From assembly GCA_900544685.1 (NCBI GenBank), contig UQWA01000003.1, positions 80,290-144,289 on the forward strand: a DNA stretch of 64,000 bases. Direction: 5' to 3'. Every line of letters begins with the position of its first letter. Within the stretch, counting starts at the first letter, position 1. Positions 1 to 8,143 of this stretch are shown here, piece by piece. This DNA is from an uncultured Lachnospiraceae bacterium. GTDB lineage: Bacteria > Bacillota > Clostridia > Lachnospirales > Lachnospiraceae. The notes below the pieces were generated by a model that was not told the origin of the DNA, ran no database searches, and saw only the letters and a list, made by a program, of their open reading frames with translations. The position numbers and the translations under genes are program-made.

Positions 1-1689
1 GATGGCATTCTGCATATTAATACCACTTCCGATACCGCCTGCGACATAGACATGTTCAATCATAGAAACATCAAAATCGCAGTAGGACAGCATGGTACGG
101 ATGGCAGAGAAAATAGCACCCTTTGCACGAATAAAGCTGTCAATATCTACTTCAGTAATCTCAACATCTTTCACAGAACCAGCGTCTTCCTGGAATGCAA
201 TTACATAAGAGCCCATACCATGTTCATCATGACGAACTCTCTTGCCTTCACGGATGAATTTGCCCTTCGGGCTGATGATCTTGCAGCGGAACAATTCTGC
301 AATAATATCAATAATACCAGATCCACAGATACCTACAGGCTTTGTACCAGGATCCCCTACTACAGAATAGGTTGGTTCCATAGTTTCTTCATCAATGGTA
401 CATGCTTCAATTGCTCCATCTGTTGCACGCATACCGCAACTGATATCTCCACCCTCAAAGGCCGGACCGGCGGAACAGGCACAACTGAACATAAAATCTG
501 AATTACCGAATACAATTTCACCATTAGTACCAAGGTCAATAAACAGTGAGAATTCCGGCTTATTCCATACCATACTTACAAAAGCACCTGCAGTGATATC
601 ACCGCCTACGTAGCTTCCGATATTTGGAGCCAGAATAATATGTGCATCCTGATTTACATTAACACCAATATTATAAGCGTAAACAGAATTTGTCTTAAAG
701 AATGACGGAACAAATGGTTCCATACGTACCGGATCTGCAAATACACCTAACAGCAGATGATTCATGGTTGTGTTGGACGCAATACACAAACGATAAATCT
801 GCGAATGATCCAAATGCGCCTGTCGACACATGGTATCAATCAAAGGATTAATGGTTTCATCTATTACTGCTTTCTGCAATTTTTCGCGTCCGCCAGGCTT
901 TCCAGATTCGATGATACGGTTGATAACGTCCGCACCATAACGGATCTGTCCGTTTCCGGCAGATCCTTTTGCAAGAATCTCACCTGTCAGCATATCGATA
1001 ATAATTGCAGAGACAGTCGTAGTACCAATATCTACAGCCATACCACCTACAATTACATTCTTTTCTTTTTCAAATACGTCATAGACAAACAGATCATGCT
1101 CCGTCTGACGCAGTACAACCTGAATATCAAACTGACTTTCCCGCAATACAAAAGCAAGCTTTTTCAGTGCAGTAAATGAAATTCGAACGCATTCTACTCC
1201 GGTCTGTGCCCGAAGCGCACGGGTGAAACGTTCGTTATCCGGCATGGTATCATCCAGTGTCGGTTCGTTCATTTGCAAAGTAATGACTTTCATGTCATTT
1301 TTCAGTGCAATTCCTGCCTGTAAAACCTGTTCTTTTAAGTCATCAAATATTTTTATTTCGTCCGGAGAACTTAAATCAGCCACTTTCATACGGCTCTTAT
1401 ATGCAGAGGCGATATCCGGAACCATTACCTCTACATCTGCACATACCTTACTACAGCAGGCCAACCTCCAACCACCTGCATATTCCTCATCAGAGATATG
1501 ATGAGTTTTCTTTGAATCCAGTTCGCCGCCAAGAAGACGTACCTTGCATTTTCCGCAGGCTGCATTTCCGTTACATGGGGCATCGATAGCTACGTTTGTT
1601 TTTCTCGCTACCTCAAGAAGGTTTTCACCAAGAGCAGCGAAGACGATAACGTCTTCGCTGTTCTCAAACTTAAATGTAACCTTATACAT
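1..1689 (-). CDS. RACo-like corrinoid protein reductive activator (partial, C-terminus off window)
   Basis: The first 563 residues are in view and the reading frame is open to base 1. The N-terminus is a [2Fe-2S] ferredoxin domain with Cys39, Cys45, Cys48 and Cys78/79; the rest is an ASKHA-fold DUF4445 domain with the phosphate-loop-like VDIGTTTV and later FIDLGTNGE. Proteins of this family (RACo in Carboxydothermus) use ATP to restore the cobalt of the corrinoid/iron-sulfur protein to Co(I) after accidental oxidation. The ATG lies 3 bases after the acsE stop (TAATAAATG), with GGAG inside the acsE end, so the two are probably translationally coupled. The position right after acsCDE supports an AcsCD substrate rather than a methanol or glycine-betaine corrinoid protein. 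Confidence 0.88.
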   Translation of the reverse strand, partial: MYKVTFKFENSEDVIVFAALGENLLEVARKTNVAIDAPCNGNAACGKCKVRLLGGELDSKKTHHISDEEYAGGWRLACCSKVCADVEVMVPDIASAYKSRMKVADLSSPDEIKIFDDLKEQVLQAGIALKNDMKVITLQMNEPTLDDTMPDNERFTRALRAQTGVECVRISFTALKKLAFVLRESQFDIQVVLRQTEHDLFVYDVFEKEKNVIVGGMAVDIGTTTVSAIIIDMLTGEILAKGSAGNGQIRYGADVINRIIESGKPGGREKLQKAVIDETINPLIDTMCRQAHLDHSQIYRLCIASNTTMNHLLLGVFADPVRMEPFVPSFFKTNSVYAYNIGVNVNQDAHIILAPNIGSYVGGDITAGAFVSMVWNKPEFSLFIDLGTNGEIVFGNSDFMFSCACSAGPAFEGGDISCGMRATDGAIEACTIDEETMEPTYSVVGDPGTKPVGICGSGIIDIIAELFRCKIISPKGKFIREGKRVRHDEHGMGSYVIAFQEDAGSVKDVEITEVDIDSFIRAKGAIFSAIRTMLSYCDFDVSMIEHVYVAGGIGSGINMQNAI

Positions 1690-1692
1690 TTA

Positions 1693-2478
1693 TTAGATCT
1701 CCAGATAAGAATCTGCGTACAGAGTGTTTCCTCTGAATACATCACAGGACTTAATGGTTTCCATCAGTCTCAGGTCGTTAGGGTTAACGATTGCAGAAGT
1801 AAGACCCTGCATCATAGCCATAGCTACCAGAGCGGAGTCCATAATTGGACGGATTGTCTTTGGCATACCATTACTGTTGTTTGACAGACCACCTGTAGAG
1901 TTCAGACCCATATCAGACAGCATCTTGATGAATTCCAGAACCTGCATCTGTTTGTCCTGCATTCCCTTTACAACCAGGAATAACGGGTCAAACCACATAT
2001 CTTCTGCTTCCATTCCATGCTCCATACCTCTTTCCAGAAGCATCTGGCAGTATCCCATACGTTCATCATTGTCTTTTGCAATACCTTCTGCATTACACAG
2101 AGCGATACAGATTGCATCATTAGCTGCTGCAAGGTCAAGGTATTCAATACGGCTTCCTGCATCTGCGGAGTTTACAATTGGTTTTCCTTTTTCACGGTTG
2201 TATACAGAAATACCAGCTTCGATTGCAGCCATATTCGCTGTATCCAGTGCCAGAGGAACATTATCAAAGTGGCTCTGAAGTAACTGAACTGCCCACTTCA
2301 TCAGATCTGGACCGTAACCTTCTGCAGGTCCGATGTTGACATCCAGATAAACTGCTCCAGCATCCAGCTGCTGTTTTGCTCTTTTCAGGATTGGTTCTTC
2401 GTCTCTTTCCAGAAAAGCTTTGTTTACAGCAGGAGCTGTAGTAGAAAGTCTTTCACCGATTGTAATAAATTTTGCCAT
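1693..2478 (-). CDS. acsE: Methyltetrahydrofolate:corrinoid/iron-sulfur protein methyltransferase
   Basis: This 261-residue protein is the usual length for AcsE (MeTr). It transfers the methyl group of 5-methyl-THF to the Co(I) of the corrinoid/iron-sulfur protein AcsCD, joining the methyl and carbonyl branches of the Wood-Ljungdahl pathway. The pterin-binding TIM-barrel signatures are visible: LDVNIGPAEG near residue 46, LALDTAN near residue 75, and STGGLSNNSNGMP near residue 193. It follows acsC by 68 bases in the same operon and is followed at 3 bases by the RACo-like activator. Cytoplasmic and soluble. Confidence 0.95.
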   Translation of the reverse strand: MAKFITIGERLSTTAPAVNKAFLERDEEPILKRAKQQLDAGAVYLDVNIGPAEGYGPDLMKWAVQLLQSHFDNVPLALDTANMAAIEAGISVYNREKGKPIVNSADAGSRIEYLDLAAANDAICIALCNAEGIAKDNDERMGYCQMLLERGMEHGMEAEDMWFDPLFLVVKGMQDKQMQVLEFIKMLSDMGLNSTGGLSNNSNGMPKTIRPIMDSALVAMAMMQGLTSAIVNPNDLRLMETIKSCDVFRGNTLYADSYLEI

Positions 2479-2546
2479 TTTTGTAGCCTCCTTATAGTTT
2501 AATTTTTAATAACTATTGCTATTCACTGCTCAAATGCCAAATACTC

Positions 2547-3905
2547 TTATGCTTCTCCGTTAGCCTGCATGTCTTTCAGGAATTTAACCAGTTCAACTGC
2601 TTCTCTAGGAGCAATGATAACTTCCCATCCTGGCAGTTTTGCTTCGATCTCACCCTTCAGTACTGCAACTTTTCCTGGGATGATCAGCTTACGATTCTTG
2701 ATCTTGCCTTCGATATCAGCTTCTTTCCAGAATTTTTCGATGGAAGAAGAAGACAGTTTTCCGGCTGCCCATGCGGTCAGTACAGAAAGTCCGCCTGCAT
2801 CACTGATGATCAGGTTTACAGGTACTCCTGAACGTTCCAGTTCTCCGGATACCAGGAAGTATGTAAGAGCGAAGTCAACTGTAGTCAGGCAGATAGAGTT
2901 CTCATCTGCACCGTTCAGAGCGTAGATACCTGGTTCTACACGCATTGGCTTCTGAGGGTCTGTGAAGATGTTCTGACGCAGACCGTACAGAGGCAGTGCT
3001 TCAGAATAAGTGATCTCCTGCATAACAACGATAGAACCGTATTTGATTGTAAATACAGCAGCAAGAGCAGCCTGCAGATGCAGATCATCTTTTGCTACTT
3101 TTACAAGGTTTACGATAGATGGGTAACCACATGTTCTGTCGCCATCTTTGATTGCAGCTTTACGAAGCTGTACAGTATTTGCAAATGTTTCTTTTACAGT
3201 AGCGCCTGTGGTATCGATTACCAGGTTCTTGTTTCCAAGTCCTTCAAGTGCTTTTACTGTATCATAAATTTCGTTCATATCAGCCCCGCTGACACCAAGA
3301 ACAACGCCTGCTTCTGTAGCAACAGCGCTCATATCAGCGTAGTTAGCCGGTGTAGCACCGTTCAGTACAGGTTTGCTGTCTTTACATACAGCCAGAGCAG
3401 CTTTTGCTACTTCTACATCTGTACATCCCAGTACCATAGTTCTGCCAAGTGCAGCAACTTTCTTAACCAGTTCTACATAATCGTAAGAACCTTCTGCAGA
3501 ATAATTAACGTAAACCAGTTCTGCGTACATTCTTTCACCGATACGGTCATAATCAACCTTCGGGATCTCAGCAAGTTTTGCTTCGATAGTTGCTTCATCC
3601 ATGCAGTTGCAGATTGCGTCTGCATATCTTGTTTTGTTTACAAATGTTTTTTCATGACGTTCCATAACGGTCTCTCCGCCGAGAACCATTTCTTCTGCGC
3701 CAGTACCGATTTTGATGCTCTTCATTGGAGGTGCTGTAGCTTCTGATAACTGAGCCTTTGCATCCTCTGAGAAGTAAGGGCAAGCACTGATATCAGCTGC
3801 ACCCTGAGCAACTTTCATACAGAAAGCCATACATGTAGGGCTTCCACATTCTTTACAGTTTTTCTTTGGTGATAATTTAAAAATATCAAGACCTTTTAAT
3901 GCCAT
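2547..3905 (-). CDS. acsC: Corrinoid/iron-sulfur protein large (gamma) subunit
   Basis: This 452-residue subunit binds a [4Fe-4S] cluster and, with AcsD, the corrinoid that carries the methyl group from AcsE to the A-cluster of AcsB. The N-terminal motif CX2CX4CX16C is complete at Cys17, Cys20, Cys25 and Cys42, as in the family. A TIM-barrel domain follows, then a C-terminal cobamide-binding Rossmann-like domain rich in Gly/Ala around residues 330-440. It starts 26 bases after acsD in the order acsB-acsD-acsC-acsE. Length and ends look normal. Confidence 0.95.
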   Translation of the reverse strand: MALKGLDIFKLSPKKNCKECGSPTCMAFCMKVAQGAADISACPYFSEDAKAQLSEATAPPMKSIKIGTGAEEMVLGGETVMERHEKTFVNKTRYADAICNCMDEATIEAKLAEIPKVDYDRIGERMYAELVYVNYSAEGSYDYVELVKKVAALGRTMVLGCTDVEVAKAALAVCKDSKPVLNGATPANYADMSAVATEAGVVLGVSGADMNEIYDTVKALEGLGNKNLVIDTTGATVKETFANTVQLRKAAIKDGDRTCGYPSIVNLVKVAKDDLHLQAALAAVFTIKYGSIVVMQEITYSEALPLYGLRQNIFTDPQKPMRVEPGIYALNGADENSICLTTVDFALTYFLVSGELERSGVPVNLIISDAGGLSVLTAWAAGKLSSSSIEKFWKEADIEGKIKNRKLIIPGKVAVLKGEIEAKLPGWEVIIAPREAVELVKFLKDMQANGEA

Positions 3906-3931
3906 TGTCTTTTATCCTCCTTAAACAGTGA

Positions 3932-4873
3932 TTAAACTAATTCTTTGATCAGTTTGGAAACAGTTGCTACGGATACAGGATGTTTTAAGATTACGGCATC
4001 AGAACCACAAGCTAAATCTGCTGCTGCAGTTTCAACTTCCATATCGATACCACGTCTTTCCTGATCGCCCCATTCTGGTGTATCTGCTTCTGCCTGTGTT
4101 GCTTCTTTTGTAGACCATGTCTCAGATGCAACTGGAGTGATGATAGGCATCTGAAGCTGTGCATCGTTCTGAGACAGAGCTGCAGATTTAACACGCTGCA
4201 TGGTGGATGCAACATATTCATATCCGTATCCGGCTGCTGCTGTACCTACATTCATAACAACAGATTCCGGTTTTACACCTAACTGACTTAATAATACGTT
4301 TAACTGTTTTGCGAGGTTAATATCAACAGAAGATTCAGCACCAACTACCTGATTGTAAGCAAGGCCTGCTGCTGCACCAACTGTTTTGTAGTTTTCTTCT
4401 TTTGCTGCCAGAATCAGAGCATTCTTTCCCTGAACAGCTTCAGCTGCTTTACCAAGAAGCTCAGCATCTCTTTCAGCATTTTTGCTTCCGCAGATAACCA
4501 GTGGAAGGTCTACTGCTTCCGCAACTTCTTTTACCATAGCGATCAGTTCGTCTGTGGATTTGTTAGCGCCGTTAGGGTCGCCACCTTCCAGACGGAAGCT
4601 TAAGAAATCAACACCTTCAAAAGAAGCTGCTTTCTTAGCGATATCTGCGATGGATGAACATCCTTCGTAATACTTCTGAATGCATTCCGGTTCATGTTCC
4701 ATACCAAAGTCTGTAATCTCAATACCTACTTTTGGTGCATTTGCAAATGGAGCATCGAAGCTCTGTAATGGAAGTGCATTTTCGCCACCAAGTGTGATCG
4801 CTTTGTCACCTGTTCCAATTGTAACAGTTTTAATGCTGGCATTAAATTTTCCTGATTTTGCTGTGAACGGCAT
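3932..4873 (-). CDS. acsD: Corrinoid/iron-sulfur protein small (delta) subunit
   Basis: This 313-residue TIM-barrel partner of AcsC caps the corrinoid in the heterodimer that shuttles the methyl group to acetyl-CoA synthase. Supporting stretches are TIGTGDKAITLGGENALPL near residue 17 and the Gly-rich FRLEGGDPNGANKSTDEL near residue 97. It has the family's usual length and no extra domain. The gene is separated from acsB by 235 bases holding a strong promoter and a long hairpin, so acsD-acsC-acsE-activator may be transcribed apart from acsAB as well as from the main promoter. Confidence 0.94.
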   Translation of the reverse strand: MPFTAKSGKFNASIKTVTIGTGDKAITLGGENALPLQSFDAPFANAPKVGIEITDFGMEHEPECIQKYYEGCSSIADIAKKAASFEGVDFLSFRLEGGDPNGANKSTDELIAMVKEVAEAVDLPLVICGSKNAERDAELLGKAAEAVQGKNALILAAKEENYKTVGAAAGLAYNQVVGAESSVDINLAKQLNVLLSQLGVKPESVVMNVGTAAAGYGYEYVASTMQRVKSAALSQNDAQLQMPIITPVASETWSTKEATQAEADTPEWGDQERRGIDMEVETAAADLACGSDAVILKHPVSVATVSKLIKELV

Positions 4874-4903
4874 TTTTCAATTTCCTCCTTCAGTTTTCAA
4901 CCG

Positions 4904-4946
4904 CCACAAACTGACCGCATATTGTTCTTATGCAGTCAGTTTGTGT
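4904..4946 (-). promoter_or_regulatory. Stem-loop in the acsD leader
   Basis: CACAAACTGAC at the left edge pairs with GTCAGTTTGTG at the right edge, and GCATA pairs with TATGC inside, giving about 16 base pairs with one mismatch and a 7-base loop. It lies between the internal promoter (4971-4999) and the acsD start. On the minus strand no U-run follows, so it is not a standard terminator; mRNA stabilisation or a regulatory leader is more likely. Confidence 0.6.
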
Positions 4947-4970
4947 CTATTTTAACAATAATTCTTCCTT

Positions 4971-4999
4971 ATTATATACATATATTCCCAGAAAATCAA
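4971..4999 (-). promoter_or_regulatory. Internal sigma-A promoter for acsDCE-activator
   Basis: On the minus strand TTGATT (4994-4999) and TATAAT (4971-4976) are separated by exactly 17 bases. The predicted start is near 4964, giving a leader of about 90 bases to acsD that contains the hairpin at 4904-4946. Transcription has not been shown; this is a sequence match only. Confidence 0.6.
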
Positions 5000-5006
5000 G
5001 CATTTG

Positions 5007-5060
5007 TGCTACTTGCATTTCGATTTATGATTTTTGTATAAGAATCAAATGAAAGTAGCA
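5007..5060 (-). other. Long stem-loop after acsB
   Basis: TGCTACTT pairs with AAGTAGCA, then CATTT with AAATG and GATT with AATC, broken by one mismatch and one bulge. About 17 pairs close a loop of roughly 17 bases. No U-run follows on the minus strand, so it may be an RNA-processing or stabilising end for the acsAB transcript. It ends just before the internal -35 box. Confidence 0.5.
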
Positions 5061-5108
5061 TCCTTCTCCGCAATATATGCCTGTTTTCCTTTGTGGAAAA
5101 TATAGAAA

Positions 5109-7250
5109 TTACATCATTGGTTCCATTGTAAGAGCTGGGTGACCCTTTTCTTCCAGGAATGCCAGTAATGTTTCAGGATCTTCAGCAACTGTTTCATCAC
5201 CGATCATATCTGTGAAGTTTTCAATTCCGTAAAGTTCCTTAGCAGTCTCATTTAATCTTTCAGCTACTGTTTCTTTCAGTTCTTTTGGCATCCATACGAT
5301 TCTTGCCACACCGCCTTCTGCCTTCATGAACTTCTTAGAAGCGATGAAATGTTTACCATGACCCATGAAACCAGGTGTCTGAACACCACCACCTGTCATA
5401 GATGCCAGTTCGGAGAATGTCATACCGATTGGTGTCATACCAGCGTATTCACGGTTGGCAATACATACACCATTGGAAAGTGGTTCAATACCACAAATAC
5501 ATTCGAAACATCCACAGGATGTCATAGGTTTTTCAATGATAGAGTACAGTGATACATCTTCCAGAGCGCCCTGGGAGAATTTACGAACTGCTTCATTAAC
5601 ATCTTCGTATTCACCGATTCTTTCGTCGATAACTTTTTCTTTTGTGATGATCTGGCATGGTCCCTGAGGATCCAGCTCGTTTGTTGCTTTTGCATCCAGC
5701 CATGAAACAGCACCGCAAAGTCCAAGACGTTCTGGTGTAACTACACATACGTGGCTTGGAGAGAATGCCTGGCACATGATACAGCTGTAGTATACATCTA
5801 CGGATTCATCTGTCATAGATGTCAGTCTTTCATCACGTTTATCGAATACAGGGATTGCAAGGTTGTGACGCAGTTCTGTACATTTTTCAGCATCTGTGTA
5901 TATCTTAACCTGACATTTATCAACTACTGCAGCAAATTCATTCTTAACCTTTGCGTAAAGAACTTCACCGATATGTTTTGCTCTGAAGCCTGCATTGAAA
6001 GTATCTTTGCTGATACGGATACGGATCATATCACGCTGTCCTGTATGCATAAGACCTTCTACACAGTTCAGATAAGAGTGGAATTTACGTTCGAAAACAG
6101 ATTCGAAGTCTGTCTGCATGCTCTTTCCTGCTACTTCTACTACATAACCGATAGAGTGCTTGCTTCCTACTTCAAATGTATCGATATCAGGTCCGATGAC
6201 TTCGATCTTATGGTCTTCGATCTCAGATGCTTCTTTGGTCTGAACAAGTTCGAAACAGTCAACACGGGAACCATCGAATTCAACCTGCATATCACCACGA
6301 CGGATGATTTCACCTTCAAATGCAGATGCGAATGCTACAGGAATGTCGATGTTTGTGATCTTGATCTTGATATCTCTTGCTTCCAGAGAAGTTGCATTGA
6401 ATTTGCTGATATCTTCCTGAACGATCAGGCTCTTTGGTACACGGCCGTTTACAGCATCTACTGTAGGCTGGTCGTTTGTGATTACAGGGAAACCAAGAGC
6501 GATTGCGCCTGCACCACAAGCTACGATTACTTCATTCAGTGGAGCGAATGCATTTACGAATGCAGGTACACGTTCCATTGTGTACTTCATCAGTCCTGCA
6601 GCATCTCCTGGCTGAATGTTACCGAAGATCAGAGCTGCTCTGACTGCTACAGATACTACATGGATAACAGAAGTAACATCTTTTCCAAGAGGGATTACAC
6701 GTACATTAGCGCCTGTTTTATATCCAAGTTCTTCACACTGATCAATGATTCCACCAACCAGAGTTACCAGAATACCCTGTGCCTGATAAGATTTTACAAG
6801 GTCAACACCTTCCTGAGCAGTTGGAGCTGCACCAAGAATAACTGCAACACCTGGGATATCTCCGGTTACAAGTGGTACACCAAGTTCACGGATTACAGCG
6901 TCACCAAGATGTCCGTAGCAAGGAGCTTCGTATGGTGTTGCTCCATCCATATATTTCAGTGTTTCAATAAATTCTGCACAAAGAGCAGTAGCTACACCAG
7001 ACATGAATACATCATTCAGTCTTTTTTCTCTTGTCATTAATGTCTTTACGACACCAAGAGCAGCTTTCATTTCTCCAAGATTTCCTACCTTTGTACCTGT
7101 TACAGCATAGTAGCATGGAAGGCTGTAAGCAGTATCAGGAAGTGCAACGGCCTTATCAGCACCGTTTGCAGCAATCGCATCATCGATTGCTTTCTCTGTC
7201 ATTCCAAAGACAGCGTCATTTCCAGCAAATACAACATCAAATAATGTCAT
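5109..7250 (-). CDS. acsB: Acetyl-CoA synthase (CODH/ACS alpha subunit)
   Basis: This 713-residue enzyme condenses CO (from AcsA), a methyl group (from AcsCD) and CoA into acetyl-CoA at the nickel-containing A-cluster. The A-cluster cysteines are visible: CIMC near residue 488, then CVVTPERLGLCGAVSW, and CGCFECICG near residue 577. The N-terminal region carries the CODH-interacting Rossmann-like domain, and the C-terminal domain contains GFMGHGKHF. Length matches other bacterial AcsB proteins (about 700-730). It starts 17 bases after the CooC/AcsF ATPase gene, which fits nickel insertion into AcsB by that ATPase. Confidence 0.96.
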   Translation of the reverse strand: MTLFDVVFAGNDAVFGMTEKAIDDAIAANGADKAVALPDTAYSLPCYYAVTGTKVGNLGEMKAALGVVKTLMTREKRLNDVFMSGVATALCAEFIETLKYMDGATPYEAPCYGHLGDAVIRELGVPLVTGDIPGVAVILGAAPTAQEGVDLVKSYQAQGILVTLVGGIIDQCEELGYKTGANVRVIPLGKDVTSVIHVVSVAVRAALIFGNIQPGDAAGLMKYTMERVPAFVNAFAPLNEVIVACGAGAIALGFPVITNDQPTVDAVNGRVPKSLIVQEDISKFNATSLEARDIKIKITNIDIPVAFASAFEGEIIRRGDMQVEFDGSRVDCFELVQTKEASEIEDHKIEVIGPDIDTFEVGSKHSIGYVVEVAGKSMQTDFESVFERKFHSYLNCVEGLMHTGQRDMIRIRISKDTFNAGFRAKHIGEVLYAKVKNEFAAVVDKCQVKIYTDAEKCTELRHNLAIPVFDKRDERLTSMTDESVDVYYSCIMCQAFSPSHVCVVTPERLGLCGAVSWLDAKATNELDPQGPCQIITKEKVIDERIGEYEDVNEAVRKFSQGALEDVSLYSIIEKPMTSCGCFECICGIEPLSNGVCIANREYAGMTPIGMTFSELASMTGGGVQTPGFMGHGKHFIASKKFMKAEGGVARIVWMPKELKETVAERLNETAKELYGIENFTDMIGDETVAEDPETLLAFLEEKGHPALTMEPMM

Positions 7251-7267
7251 TATTTTATCCTCCTAAA

Positions 7268-8041
7268 TCATTTTGTGGATCGTGCATCCATTTTTTCTTT
7301 GATCGCCCGTATTTCATCTACAGCCGTTTTGCTGAAATCATACGGGGAACTACCCTTTCGATCCGCATCAATCACTTCTTTGTTATAGTGAATAAATCCA
7401 AGCAAGTCTTCTTCTGGTATCTGACTTCTGATGAATTCTTCGTCTTCTTCGTCCCTGATTTTGTTTGCGACTACATTGACCTGTTTTACACCCAGCTCAT
7501 TTGCCAGACGTTTTACATTACGGTATGTCTGAATACTTCTTGCACCAGGCTCAATGACAACAACAAATTGATCCATTCCTTCGGTAGTACCTCGTCCCAG
7601 ATGTTCCAGGCCGGCTTCCATATCCAGAATGACTACATCATCGCTTCGTAATACGAGATGATTGATGATTCTCTTCAGGATCACATGTTCCGGGCAGACA
7701 CATCCGCTGTTGGCGGTATCTACAGTTCCCAGAACCAGAAGTTTCACACCGTTACATGTTTTTGCAAACTTATCTGGAATATCACTTACCATTGGATTTA
7801 ATTTATAGAATTTATTGTCGTCAGATGCTCCGGTACGTTCCTGTACCAGTTTTCGCATTTTAGTAATGGGTACGATCTGATCGATTTCCTCCTGTGAAAA
7901 GCCAAGAGCCAGACCGAGGTTTGCATCCGGATCTACGTCCGCTGTCAACACCTGCTTTCCTTCATCTGCATACAAACGTGCAAGCGTTGCAGCAAATGTT
8001 GTTTTTCCGACTCCGCCTTTACCAGTTACAGCTATTTTCAT
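7268..8041 (-). CDS. acsF: CooC/AcsF-family nickel-insertion ATPase (acsB-proximal copy)
   Basis: A 257-residue MinD/ParA-type ATPase. The deviant Walker A GKGGVGKTT is at residues 7-15, with a signature lysine, and a CxC motif (SGCVCPEH) lies near residue 112. In CooC proteins that CxC sits at the dimer interface and binds Ni or Zn. The family matures CODH or ACS by ATP-dependent nickel delivery. The place directly before acsB matches acsF of Moorella, so AcsB is the likely client, but assigning the two CooC copies to clients is inference. A second homologue lies at 10068-10838. Confidence 0.85.
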   Translation of the reverse strand: MKIAVTGKGGVGKTTFAATLARLYADEGKQVLTADVDPDANLGLALGFSQEEIDQIVPITKMRKLVQERTGASDDNKFYKLNPMVSDIPDKFAKTCNGVKLLVLGTVDTANSGCVCPEHVILKRIINHLVLRSDDVVILDMEAGLEHLGRGTTEGMDQFVVVIEPGARSIQTYRNVKRLANELGVKQVNVVANKIRDEEDEEFIRSQIPEEDLLGFIHYNKEVIDADRKGSSPYDFSKTAVDEIRAIKEKMDARSTK

Positions 8042-8143
8042 TGTATTTCATCCACCTTTATTTTCAGTCATTGTTTCGATCTTTAGGGCAGTGCTCCGCT
8101 TTTCATGAAACGAAGCACCTGTCCATATGAATGTCCCGAGAAA

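Noticed and set aside
5751..7040. A 429-codon open frame on the plus strand opposite acsB
   Set aside because: It is antisense to a well-conserved gene, is rich in Cys, Tyr and Phe as expected from reverse-complement codons, and shows no family motif or ribosome site.
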